DNA of 64,000 nt from Saprospirales bacterium GYS_P2D. Lineage in GTDB: Bacteria; Bacteroidota; Bacteroidia; Chitinophagales; Saprospiraceae. The notes under the pieces are model-generated. The model worked only from the letters and a program-made list of their open reading frames with translations. It had not been told where the DNA came from and made no database searches. The stretch covers positions 558,001 through 622,000 of the forward strand of contig WUUP01000002.1 of assembly GCA_009833045.1 (NCBI GenBank), given 5' to 3'. Below, in pieces: positions 6,653 to 14,754 of this stretch (position 1 is the first letter of the stretch; each line of letters starts with the position of its first letter). A program made the translations under genes and the position numbers.

Positions 6653-9336
6653 TAATCAAAAGCTATGCCTAAACTAACAAAAGGGATGATCGGTAACACG
6701 CTCACAGCCTGAGTTTTAAACCCCTGAGAATTAATATCACGCACTATGTCTATATAGAATGAATTTTGTCGATTATAGGCATTATAGGCTCCAATACTTA
6801 GTTTTTGATTACCCCAATCATACTCAGTATATAGATTTATCGCAAAGTCTAATCTATGATAGGTCGGTAGCTGAATATTATTGATCGTGCTATAAATAGG
6901 TACATATACGATCTGATCATCCACGATCACAGGATTCAGTCCTACTGGTGATGTATATGGTAGGCCATCCGACATCTGCCAAGATCCACTGAGCTCGACA
7001 TTATCATTTATACTATAGGTAGAGCTGACTTTTAGCGAGTTGCGTCGATCATTTCTTGCAGCGAAAGGCTGTCCCTCATTGATACTCTCGAAAGTCCTCT
7101 CTGATCGGGCAAAAGTATAGTTGAGCCAGCCTTTTAGCCGACCACTCCGCTTTTCTAATTCTACCTCCACTCCACGAGCTTTCCCCTCTCCTACAGGTAG
7201 CGTCTCCTCCCAGAGGTCATCCGCATTGATAGACAAGAATCCGCCTTCTCCAAGATTAGTAAGCTGATCAAAATTCTTTTGATAAGCCGAGATATTAAAA
7301 AATAGGCCATTTGACAGTTCATTCTTCAGAGAGAGACTATACTCGACTGATTGCTGTGGTGCTACATCTGCCGTAGACGGTATCCAGATATCATTAGGTA
7401 GACCGAATCCTGAAGCACTGAGTAAGTGAAAAAATTGGTTCATCTCACTGTAGGTAGCTTTGAGGACATTTTTCTTTGATAGATTAAAAAACACCGAAGC
7501 TCTCGGCTGAAGAGCAGTGTATGTCTTTCCTGAAGTCACGATTTGACTCATATGAGCCCCCAGATTCAGTAAAATCCCATTGGTCTTCAGTTCATTCTCG
7601 ATATAGTAGCGATATTCTGTCCCTTCATTTATATCCGCATTGAGTCGTTGTGATAGATCACCTACTGTTATATCGCCATCACTACCCAGCGCATCATCTC
7701 GAGTACTCAGCGTGATCACTCCTGGTCCCACTTCATGCTGCACATAGTGGACTCCGGCATGTATCTGATATCGAGAGCTTACATTATAGTCAATGTCGAG
7801 ATGAGCTAACCTATCTTTTATGTCACTTTTAAACAAAGAAGCACCATATATCAGTGATTCAGAATCTTCTCCTTTATTTCTAATGGTACGATCAAAATCA
7901 AAATTCTCAAAATAGAAATTGCTATAGCCCAATGTCAAATAACTCACGAGTTTAGCATTCCAATAATGCCCCCAGCGTAAAGATCCGACATTATTGCCCC
8001 AGTCCCAGCTACTCTTATCATAGTCTTCTGATATGGACTCATCGGTCATCACTGTCTGCCCTGCGACTTGATTATCAAATCGATCATTACCGAAATAGCC
8101 ACTCAAATAAAGCTCATCTCTATCTCCAATCACAAAATTGAGCTTGGCATTGAGATCATAAAAATGATAATTGACGAAGCCTTCCTGATTGTCCAATTCA
8201 AAAGTGTATTTAGATAGCGGCTTGAGCCAAGGGTCCACGATGGTGCGTCTACCTGATATCAAAAAACTGCTTTTACCTTTTTTTATCGGTCCTTCTACTG
8301 CTCCTCTCACTAATAGAGGACTCACACTTACGTCTCCTTCGATTTGCTTTTTGTTCCCTTCTTTGATACGGACATCCAGTACTGACGACAGTCGGCCACC
8401 ATATCTCGAGGGAAATCCATCTTTGATCAGCTGAGCACTCTTTACGACACTACTATTGAACACTGAAAACAATCCTAAAGCGTGTCCGGTATTATAAATT
8501 GGTACTCCATCCATGAGTACTAAATTTTGGTCTACCTCTCCCCCTCTGACATTGAGTCCACCAAGCCCATCCGCCCCTGAGGTCACACCAGATCTCATAT
8601 GGAGCATGCGATATAGATCCGGCTCTCCGGCCAATGCACTCATACCATTGAGCATCTGAATAGGCATATTGTCATACTTTGTGCTGTAGTCCGCTTGCTG
8701 AGGTATGTCTGCTACTACTATGACTTCATTTAGCTCATTGTCAGGAGTGAGGCCTACATGGATCACAGTATCCGACACGAGATTCACCTCTCTATACGCC
8801 TTTTCATAGCCGATATAGGAGTAGTGCAGTCGCTGCGCTCCGACTGGTATCTTCAGGCTGTAGTACCCGTACTCATTAGTGATCACATTGTGGCGAAAGC
8901 TATCATCATTAATAGTCGCATAGACTAATCGCTCATCAGCCGTGGCATCTGAGACATAGCCACTCACCCGCACATATGCTGCAGCAGCTATGGGATCACG
9001 CTTGACTATGACGAGTTGAGAGCCTACTATCTTATACTTCAGGCCTGTGTCATATAGCACATCATCCAGAGCTAAACCCAGCTTAACATCCTGTATATGT
9101 AAACTACGATAGACATCTGGAGGAATGACGCTCTCATCCCATGAGATATTGACATGACTCGATGATACTAAGAGGAGAAGAGCACTATCTAAAGGGACAT
9201 TACTAAAACTCACCTCTATCTCAACCTCATCAGGTAGCTGCTGTGCCGAGAGATCTATATTGCATACAGATATGCACAGACATATCAATAAACGATAAAA
9301 ATGGGAATAACTAACAGTACTCATATATGAATCCAT
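6652..9336 (-). CDS. TonB-dependent receptor with STN signalling domain
   Basis: 894 residues. Order: signal peptide (about 1-31), STN/secretin-like domain (about 40-112), carboxypeptidase-regulatory-like beta sandwich (about 123-205), plug (about 225-330, with GGLNVRGGEVDQNLVLMDGV) and a 22-strand-type barrel ending in aromatic FVSLGIAFD. It imports an unknown ligand across the outer membrane with TonB energy. The STN domain is the part that, in FecA-type systems, contacts the anti-sigma factor, and fecR and fecI genes lie directly upstream. An exact TAnnTTTG element precedes the ATG at 9336. An ATG four codons later is an alternative start. No ligand-specific motif is visible. Confidence 0.9.
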   Translation of the reverse strand: MDSYMSTVSYSHFYRLLICLCISVCNIDLSAQQLPDEVEIEVSFSNVPLDSALLLLVSSSHVNISWDESVIPPDVYRSLHIQDVKLGLALDDVLYDTGLKYKIVGSQLVIVKRDPIAAAAYVRVSGYVSDATADERLVYATINDDSFRHNVITNEYGYYSLKIPVGAQRLHYSYIGYEKAYREVNLVSDTVIHVGLTPDNELNEVIVVADIPQQADYSTKYDNMPIQMLNGMSALAGEPDLYRMLHMRSGVTSGADGLGGLNVRGGEVDQNLVLMDGVPIYNTGHALGLFSVFNSSVVKSAQLIKDGFPSRYGGRLSSVLDVRIKEGNKKQIEGDVSVSPLLVRGAVEGPIKKGKSSFLISGRRTIVDPWLKPLSKYTFELDNQEGFVNYHFYDLNAKLNFVIGDRDELYLSGYFGNDRFDNQVAGQTVMTDESISEDYDKSSWDWGNNVGSLRWGHYWNAKLVSYLTLGYSNFYFENFDFDRTIRNKGEDSESLIYGASLFKSDIKDRLAHLDIDYNVSSRYQIHAGVHYVQHEVGPGVITLSTRDDALGSDGDITVGDLSQRLNADINEGTEYRYYIENELKTNGILLNLGAHMSQIVTSGKTYTALQPRASVFFNLSKKNVLKATYSEMNQFFHLLSASGFGLPNDIWIPSTADVAPQQSVEYSLSLKNELSNGLFFNISAYQKNFDQLTNLGEGGFLSINADDLWEETLPVGEGKARGVEVELEKRSGRLKGWLNYTFARSERTFESINEGQPFAARNDRRNSLKVSSTYSINDNVELSGSWQMSDGLPYTSPVGLNPVIVDDQIVYVPIYSTINNIQLPTYHRLDFAINLYTEYDWGNQKLSIGAYNAYNRQNSFYIDIVRDINSQGFKTQAVSVLPIIPFVSLGIAFD

Positions 9337-9358
9337 GGTCAGCTCAAAACTGCCTCGA

Positions 9359-9366
9359 CAAATATA
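9359..9366 (-). promoter_or_regulatory. -7 promoter element of the TonB receptor gene
   Basis: The minus strand reads TATATTTG, an exact TAnnTTTG match, about 23 bp before the receptor ATG. This suggests housekeeping-sigma transcription in addition to any ECF sigma control. Confidence 0.5.
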
Positions 9367-9434
9367 TGAGTAAAACTATAAGGGTAAGTGAGAAGAGGAG
9401 TTAAGATCGTACTCCTCTGATTAAATAGATTTTT

Positions 9435-10493
9435 TTATTCGCACGCTTTACCAGATACTCGGTAGGTATTATGACCTGTCGGAGTAAACTTTAGTGAAGG
9501 GTAAGATGAAGAAAGCAACTCTATGATCGCATCTATCTCAAAGCTGTCAATCAAAGGTGAGTTAAACTTGCATTGACTATAATTACCCTCTTCATATTCA
9601 AAATCCACATTGAATATATAACTTAACTTATCGAACACCGCTGTAAGTGGTTCATTCTTAAAGCTGATAGAAGTCCCTATCAATGAATAAATCTCAGACG
9701 ATTCATCCTTTTGTATCTCTGCATTATCAACATCGATATCAGCAAACTGGCCTGCTGTCAGCACGACAGATATCTTCTCATCATTCTGATGATAGACTCG
9801 CACTGTACCTTCTCGGACGTCTACTTTTGCATGACCATCACCCGTATCAGATATCACATTGAATGAGGTACCTAATACTTCGATACCGTATTCATTTGGC
9901 AATGCCACGTGAAATGGCTTATTGGGATTCTTTGTTATCTCGAAATAGCCTTCTCCATCCAGCTCTACGATTCTTTTATTAGTGTTGTCAAAATCATGGA
10001 CTTTTATCACAGAGCCCTGCTTCAGGTGAATCTCAGACTGATCTTCTAATATAGCGTATTCTATAGGGGCCTCTGCAGTGATCACCTCCACCTGCTCAGT
10101 AGCCTGAGTGCTAAAATGATATACTGCATATCCACCAATGCCTAAAAGGATGGCGGCAACAAGCGCTTTTAATAAGTTTGAATTATTACTTGTAGTACTT
10201 GCTGTGTTACGAGGCGCTATATATTCTGTAGATGAAGGAGCGGCTGGCTCTATGGGAGTTGGCTTTGGTTCAAGCTCTACTATTTTTTCTTTGAATTTTG
10301 CTTTTGCAGCAGCGACATCAAATTTCTTGGCAGGAAAATAATCCTTACTGCCAGCCCAAATAGTCTCAATGTCCTGAGCGACTTCTTGATACTCTGGGGT
10401 ATGTTCTAAAGACTTAAGCTCCATCAGTTCTTCATTACTGATATCGCCTGACAGTCTCTTATGAATAAGATTTAATATTCTAAGATCTTGCAT
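9435..10493 (-). CDS. FecR-family anti-sigma factor
   Basis: 352 residues from the ATG at 10493. That start gives the usual FecR opening (MQDLRILNLIHKRLSGDISNEELMELKSL). An in-frame ATG at 10583 overlaps the sigma-factor stop and adds 30 atypical residues. A cytoplasmic sigma-binding part is followed by one membrane helix (LLKALVAAILLGIGGYAVYHF begins about residue 107). The periplasmic FecR domain follows (EDQSEIHLKQGSVIKV, LDGEGYFEITKNPNKPFHV) with a C-terminal STN-like DUF4974 portion. It should hold the upstream sigma factor until the receptor signals. Confidence 0.9.
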   Translation of the reverse strand: MQDLRILNLIHKRLSGDISNEELMELKSLEHTPEYQEVAQDIETIWAGSKDYFPAKKFDVAAAKAKFKEKIVELEPKPTPIEPAAPSSTEYIAPRNTASTTSNNSNLLKALVAAILLGIGGYAVYHFSTQATEQVEVITAEAPIEYAILEDQSEIHLKQGSVIKVHDFDNTNKRIVELDGEGYFEITKNPNKPFHVALPNEYGIEVLGTSFNVISDTGDGHAKVDVREGTVRVYHQNDEKISVVLTAGQFADIDVDNAEIQKDESSEIYSLIGTSISFKNEPLTAVFDKLSYIFNVDFEYEEGNYSQCKFNSPLIDSFEIDAIIELLSSSYPSLKFTPTGHNTYRVSGKACE

Positions 10494-10575
10494 GTTTATA
10501 AAGGTTACATCATTAAGACAACCTTTTTCTTCCTCCCCCCCTACGTTTAAGTAGGAATAAATTAAATAAAAAGCG

Positions 10576-11127
10576 TCATCCACTCACCGAATATGGTTGG
10601 ATCGTGCTCCTTAGTATTTTGAGGGCTTTAGAAATTTGATTTTCTACTGTTTTAATAGATATATCCAATGCTTCGGAGATCTCCCTGTAGGACATATCCT
10701 CAAATCTGCTCATCGAAAAAACCATTTTGCATTTAGGCGGTAGCGCTTCTATACAATCATGGATTCTTTTCTCGAGCTCATCTCTCTCCATCTCTCCTTG
10801 GCCGTCCACATCTGGCGAAGCGATGCTGACTACAGCATCTTCTGTTTCGTCAAACTTCATGCGCTTTTTGCGCAAGAAATTCAATGCTCTATTGACTGCT
10901 GCTCTCCGTAGATATGCTCGTAGAGATATCTGGATATTGATGCCTTCTCTCTTCTTCCAGATATCCATGAATATCTCTTGCACCACATCCTCGGCATAGT
11001 CACTATCATTGATCACACGATAGACCACATTACATAGATAGCTGTAGTACCTGTCAAACAGCATATCAATAGCCCTCTGATCTCCAGTGGCTAATAATGA
11101 AATAATCTTATCGTCTTCGTCCAGCAT
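10576..11127 (-). CDS. ECF RNA polymerase sigma factor (FecI-like)
   Basis: 183 residues. Sigma region 2 is seen as AEDVVQEIFMDIWKKRE (about 62-78) and region 4 as YREISEALDISIKTVENQIS (about 148-167). This is the Bacteroidota group of about 180-residue sigma-70 factors paired with FecR and SusC-like receptors. It is the first gene of the minus-strand set sigma, anti-sigma, receptor, lipoprotein, which forms a cell-surface signalling unit. An exact -7 promoter lies about 17 bp before its ATG. Confidence 0.92.
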   Translation of the reverse strand: MLDEDDKIISLLATGDQRAIDMLFDRYYSYLCNVVYRVINDSDYAEDVVQEIFMDIWKKREGINIQISLRAYLRRAAVNRALNFLRKKRMKFDETEDAVVSIASPDVDGQGEMERDELEKRIHDCIEALPPKCKMVFSMSRFEDMSYREISEALDISIKTVENQISKALKILRSTIQPYSVSG

Positions 11128-11143
11128 AGGTTATATCAAATGA

Positions 11144-11151
11144 CAAAATTA
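11144..11151 (-). promoter_or_regulatory. -7 promoter element of the ECF sigma gene
   Basis: The minus strand reads TAATTTTG, an exact TAnnTTTG match, predicting a start near 11137 and a leader of about 10 nt. Confidence 0.5.
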
Positions 11152-11283
11152 GCTAATATATAGCAGATGATATAATCTTTAGACGGGGTATATTGAGTAA
11201 AGACACTTTTATTTTTCAAAAAATCAGGGTAAATAAAGTTGAATATACCAAATAACTTCTTTTAATTTGCGATCCAATTTTAC

Positions 11284-11358
11284 GGTGGTTGTAGCTCAGT
11301 TGGTTAGAGCACCGGTTTGTGGTTCCGGGGGCCGTGGGTTCGAATCCCATCTTCCACC
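11284..11358 (+). tRNA. tRNA-His (anticodon GTG)
   Basis: Cloverleaf visible: D arm GTAGCTCAGTTGGTTAGAGC, anticodon stem CCGG/CCGG with loop TTGTGGT giving GTG, and T arm GTGGG-TTCGAAT-CCCAT. The extra 5' G opposite discriminator C73 is the histidine identity feature. The acceptor stem has two U-U oppositions (positions 5-68 and 6-67), and position 31-39 is also U-U. A CCA end is not fully encoded. A near-consensus promoter (TTAATTTG at about 11265-11272) precedes it, and a terminator follows. Confidence 0.92.
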
Positions 11359-11367
11359 CATTTTTTT

Positions 11368-11398
11368 AAAAGAGATTCAGGTTTTGAATCTCTTTTTT
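11368..11398 (+). terminator. Terminator of tRNA-His
   Basis: AAAAGAGATTCA (11368-11379) pairs with TGAATCTCTTTT (11385-11396) around a GGTTT loop, followed by T residues, 10 bp after the tRNA. Confidence 0.8.
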
Positions 11399-11466
11399 GT
11401 TTACACAATATTCTCATCTCTCCAGCCCACATTCTTAAACAGGTCATCACATTCATAAACAGCAAA

Positions 11467-11493
11467 AGGCCCGAATCCTTTGACCCGGGCCTT
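11467..11493 (-). terminator. Hairpin downstream of the T9SS substrate gene
   Basis: AGGCCCG / CGGGCCT inverted repeat with a 12-base loop. On the minus strand it is followed by TTTT. It lies 56 bp after the stop at 11549 and is a probable, slightly weak, intrinsic terminator for that gene. Confidence 0.5.
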
Positions 11494-11548
11494 ATTACTT
11501 TTATTGTCAAGGTTTTCCCTTCCCTGACATACCAATTGTTGACTTATA

Positions 11549-12364
11549 CTACTTAATGATGACCTGCTCTGTATGAGCATAGCCAGCGTGCTCTACCATG
11601 AGCACATATGATCCTGAAGCCATATCGCTCACTGCGATACGCTCACCATCAGCCACACGACCTGATAGTACTATGCTGCCGCTCATATCGATGAGTGTAT
11701 ACTGCGCATAGTCAAAGTCGTGTGCGATCTTCAGATATTCTGATGCAGGATTAGGAGTGATAGACACTTCCACTGTCTCCTGTAGAATATTTTTCTTTTC
11801 TACTGTTTCTTTCCAGTTGACCAAGTCAAATACATTTTTTGACTGGATTTTATTAGGGCCGAGCCACTCTGATACCTGTACGAATGCGGTAGCATATGCA
11901 TCAGTTACGCCCTCCATAGCCCATGCGAGGTGGATATCGTTTGACTCATTCACGAGTTCAAACTCCATCGTGTAGAGTGCTGTCCACTCAGTAGTGATAT
12001 GCTCCCCTGCTTGATTTTTATCATTGAGTAGGACGCTCAGATTGACGAAAGTCATGTGATCGTCAAAAGGAAGTCTGTTGATATCGATCTCCTGACCGTT
12101 AGTGCTTACTTCATTGTATTTAGGAGTGCTATATAGATCTGGGCGATTAGCTTCTACTGCATTGAGTCTCATCTGAGTGTTGTCGTAGTAGGCTCTGATA
12201 TTGTGATCAGCGAGGCTAAACTCATAGCTGCTGGCTCTCATCTCTACATCTATATAGAGTTTGTCACCGATCACAGTGTTATTAGTGAATCTCAACTCTA
12301 CATCATGTGCTTGGAGTAGTGCCAGATTGCAGAGTGCGATTAGTGTTATTATAAAAGTTCTCAT
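11549..12364 (-). CDS. Secreted protein with T9SS type A C-terminal sorting domain
   Basis: 271 residues. The signal peptide (MRTFIITLIALCNLALLQA) is followed by a beta-sandwich-like region (about 20-165) of unknown fold. A cohesin- or carbohydrate-binding-like sandwich is possible but not proven. The last ~75 residues are a typical Por-secretion C-terminal domain: ITPNPASEYLKI, then ISDMSG-like IDMSGSIVLSGRV and DMASGSYVLMVEHAG...QVIIK. It should be exported by type IX secretion, the C-terminal domain being cleaved and the protein attached or released. No enzymatic motif is visible. Confidence 0.85.
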   Translation of the reverse strand: MRTFIITLIALCNLALLQAHDVELRFTNNTVIGDKLYIDVEMRASSYEFSLADHNIRAYYDNTQMRLNAVEANRPDLYSTPKYNEVSTNGQEIDINRLPFDDHMTFVNLSVLLNDKNQAGEHITTEWTALYTMEFELVNESNDIHLAWAMEGVTDAYATAFVQVSEWLGPNKIQSKNVFDLVNWKETVEKKNILQETVEVSITPNPASEYLKIAHDFDYAQYTLIDMSGSIVLSGRVADGERIAVSDMASGSYVLMVEHAGYAHTEQVIIK

Positions 12365-12685
12365 TAAGGTGTTTTGTATAGGTTACGGTCTTAAGACTAC
12401 TACAGATCCGTATGTCACATTTTTATCTGTAGACGATGTGTAGATATGTCAGATGTCCGACAATCTTAACATGTGGCCCGTTTTATGGTAAGGTTTGCTC
12501 GTTTTTGGGTAATACCTTTATATTACAGAGGATGAGCGTCTGTAGAGGCGTTGTAGATGGGGAAGTATTTATATCTTTTTATTTATAACAATACTCTACC
12601 AATAGAATTGAGGCTCGGCCAAACAAAATGGATTTTTATCTCAAGACGAATATTTAACACCTGATAAATCATAGCGATTAGATTT
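12365..12685. other. Intergenic region between divergent genes, no gene seen
   Basis: About 320 bp separating the T9SS substrate (minus) from the methyltransferase (plus). The only motif found is TAGATTTG at 12679-12686, a TAnnTTTG match that overlaps the GTG start at 12686, so it is either fortuitous or the real start is further in. A weak AAGGT...ACCTT inverted repeat near 12490-12515 is not convincing. Confidence 0.4.
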
Positions 12686-13489
12686 GTGCCAAAACTAAAC
12701 TACCCAGTGATCCGTCCAGCTCAAAAACTCTACAATCACCTGCGCATTAGCCTCCTATTCTGCAGGCACTATCTGAAGAGTCGGAGATTGGAGGGATTAG
12801 CCGAGGTAGATCCAGATCGCTTGGTGGGTATTATTAGCTCAGTCGAGCCTATCCGCTCCACCCTGCTCCAGGATGACACTCTCATCCAAAAAACTGACCA
12901 TGGTGCTGGCTCTCTGCTCACTACTATCGAGACGCCAGTGAGCGCTATCGCTCGCAGTGCCGTATCACCTCGATATAAGTGTCAGATCCTCTATCGTATA
13001 GCTGCATCCATAGCCCCGAGACGCATTCTGGAGCTCGGCTCCTCTCTGGGTATCTCGACTCTATACCTGAGTCATCTGGACAGCTGTGAGCAGCTCACCA
13101 CTATCGAGGGGGATCCCGCTATCCATGCTATCGCCTCTCGACAGAATCATGACAGTCGGATATCATGGCAGCAGATGACATTCGATAAGGGGATAGCTAT
13201 AGCTGAGGAAGCAGGAGCTGTGTATGATCTGATCTATATCGACGGGCATCACGATGGAGCTGCTACCTTAGATTATATCGAGCGCTGTCAGCGCCTACTG
13301 TCTGCGACAGGTATGATTATCATCGATGATATCTATTGGTCAGCGGACATGCTGGATGCATGGCGGAGACTCTCCATGGATGAGTCGTACGTAGAGTGTA
13401 CAGACTATTTTTTCTTTGGCGTATTGAGTCGCAGCCGTACACGATCGGGAGCTCCGGTAGCGAGTATCAGACCATTCAGTCTGATCTGA
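12686..13489 (+). CDS. Class I SAM-dependent methyltransferase
   Basis: 267 residues. The SAM-binding Rossmann motif I is RILELGSSLGISTLYLSHLD (about 111-130), with acidic motif II TTIEGDP and the post-I aspartates DLIYIDGHH and GMIIIDDIYWS, as in O-methyltransferase-type folds (Methyltransf_24). The segment DHGAGS...SPRYKCQILYRI is typical of a Bacteroidota subgroup. The substrate is unknown. The start is a GTG at 12686, and a GTG at codon 7 (12704) is an alternative. It converges with the next gene: the stops at 13489 and 13490 abut without spacer. Confidence 0.82.
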   Translation: MPKLNYPVIRPAQKLYNHLRISLLFCRHYLKSRRLEGLAEVDPDRLVGIISSVEPIRSTLLQDDTLIQKTDHGAGSLLTTIETPVSAIARSAVSPRYKCQILYRIAASIAPRRILELGSSLGISTLYLSHLDSCEQLTTIEGDPAIHAIASRQNHDSRISWQQMTFDKGIAIAEEAGAVYDLIYIDGHHDGAATLDYIERCQRLLSATGMIIIDDIYWSADMLDAWRRLSMDESYVECTDYFFFGVLSRSRTRSGAPVASIRPFSLI

Positions 13490-14317
13490 TCAGAGTCGAG
13501 TGACTCTATTTTGTTTTAAGAATCGGTTGATGGTATTATTGAGCGCATTGATGGTCTCGCTCTGACCCTCGAGTATCGCTGCAAAATCCGACATGCGCTG
13601 ATCGGTGCGATATTGCTGATTATTAGGATTGGGGATATCTCGAGATATGCGATATCTGATCTCCCACACTTCGAGGATGTGCTCGATATTGAGCACTTCT
13701 CTTCTGGCATGAGCTCCCACTTCACGATTGAGTACTACGGTACCATTATCCGTAATGAAATTGAGCACACGATCTATCTTGACACCGTCTTCATCTACGA
13801 ATACATAGATGTACCCGTCCAGTATCTTCTGTGACCAGTCACTACTCGCCATACGACGGCAGATGATGAGATCTCCCCGCTGAAATGCAGTCCGCTCATC
13901 CTCTTGACTGATCTCAAATGCTCTAATCTCCTCAGCTTCATGCTGTACGAGAACCTCTCTCAGCCCTGATAGCTGCTGCATGTACTGCTCACTATCTACT
14001 CGCTGAGCGAGCTCTGTACGATCACGGACACCGACTACTGGGATTCTCTCTGCACTACTCTCTACTCCCACATGGGCGATATCAGGAGTCAGTAAGGGCC
14101 CACTACCTGTGAGTAGATATTCCGGGTTAAAATGATAGCGCTCTGTCGCTCGTCGGAGGAGCTCTATGGTGACATCTCGTCGCCCCTTGAGAATATCATT
14201 GAAGCTCTGCGGATAGTAGTCTAAGCTGAGGGCAAACTGTCTACCAGATCTGACCAACTCACGAATGACTAACTCACGATAACACTCAATAAATCTCTCT
14301 GTAATGGGGTTCGGCAT
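13490..14317 (-). CDS. CI/LexA-like HTH regulator with S24-type C-terminal domain
   Basis: 275 residues. The N-terminus (about 1-75) resembles an HTH (QFALSLDYYPQSFNDILKG, then a GSGP-containing linker, as in phage-type repressors). Residues about 130-225 resemble the LexA/S24 fold: FQRGDLIICRR, YIYVFVDEDGVKIDRV and a terminal ILEVWEI strand. The usual GDSM serine is not at the expected place before G148-D149 (D140 occupies it), although the lysine (K180) remains. Self-cleavage is therefore doubtful and the domain may only dimerise. A coiled-coil-like tail (about 240-270) follows. A promoter with an overlapping inverted repeat precedes the gene. Not an obvious prophage: no phage genes are nearby. 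Confidence 0.75.
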   Translation of the reverse strand: MPNPITERFIECYRELVIRELVRSGRQFALSLDYYPQSFNDILKGRRDVTIELLRRATERYHFNPEYLLTGSGPLLTPDIAHVGVESSAERIPVVGVRDRTELAQRVDSEQYMQQLSGLREVLVQHEAEEIRAFEISQEDERTAFQRGDLIICRRMASSDWSQKILDGYIYVFVDEDGVKIDRVLNFITDNGTVVLNREVGAHARREVLNIEHILEVWEIRYRISRDIPNPNNQQYRTDQRMSDFAAILEGQSETINALNNTINRFLKQNRVTRL

Positions 14318-14347
14318 GTAAGCGATTATTCCGAATTAAGAACATCG

Positions 14348-14374
14348 CAAACATATGATAATTTTTATGATATG
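14348..14374 (-). promoter_or_regulatory. -7 promoter element and candidate operator of the CI-like gene
   Basis: The minus strand reads TATGTTTG (14348-14355), an exact TAnnTTTG. It overlaps an inverted repeat, CATATGATAA (14352-14361) and TTATGATATG (14365-14374), pairing at 9 of 10 positions. A repressor bound here would block the promoter, so autoregulation is a reasonable inference. Confidence 0.4.
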
Positions 14375-14408
14375 AGAAAAGCTCTAATATATTTTCTACA
14401 AGATATAT

Positions 14409-14750
14409 TTAGCTCTTCTTTTTGATCACGCCTGACTCCTCGCCAAAGTACTGGGCGAATCGTGCCACATCATTAGCTAATTGATCATTCTTAGTGGCTT
14501 TATGAAAGCTATCAGCCATACCACGTAGTGTATAGTAGCAGAGTCTATTCATCTCGCCCACCTCGAGCTCCTTGTCCCAGAGGTCGATTTTCATGGTTTC
14601 GAGAGACTTTTTGTCAAATAGGCTCAAGAAGAAGCTTTTAGCTTCTGCCCACTGCCCCTGCGAAGGTGGATCATCACTTTTCCACTGGATACGCTCGGGT
14701 ACGTTTTTGTCATCGAGATTCACCTTAAGAGTGATGGTTACTTCCTTCAT
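14409..14750 (-). CDS. gldC: Gliding motility protein GldC
   Basis: 113 residues, the normal GldC length. The N-terminal half (ITLKVNLDDKNVPERIQWKS), the IDLWDKELEVGEMNRLCYYTLRGMADSFHKAT core and the following helix match the family pattern. GldC is a soluble protein linked to gliding/T9SS gene sets in Bacteroidota, where its exact role is accessory. Here it ends a probable lrp-traB-gldC operon, 4 bp after the TraB-family stop, and is not beside other gld genes. Presence of gldC does not by itself prove gliding. Confidence 0.85.
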   Translation of the reverse strand: MKEVTITLKVNLDDKNVPERIQWKSDDPPSQGQWAEAKSFFLSLFDKKSLETMKIDLWDKELEVGEMNRLCYYTLRGMADSFHKATKNDQLANDVARFAQYFGEESGVIKKKS

Positions 14751-14754
14751 GCTA

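Noticed and set aside
12679-12686. TAGATTTG as promoter of the methyltransferase
   Set aside because: It overlaps the proposed GTG start, so a transcript from it would lack the start codon. Listed only in the intergenic note.
13490-14317. Prophage hypothesis from the CI/LexA-like repressor
   Set aside because: No integrase, structural or lysis genes, no att-like repeats and ordinary genes on both sides.
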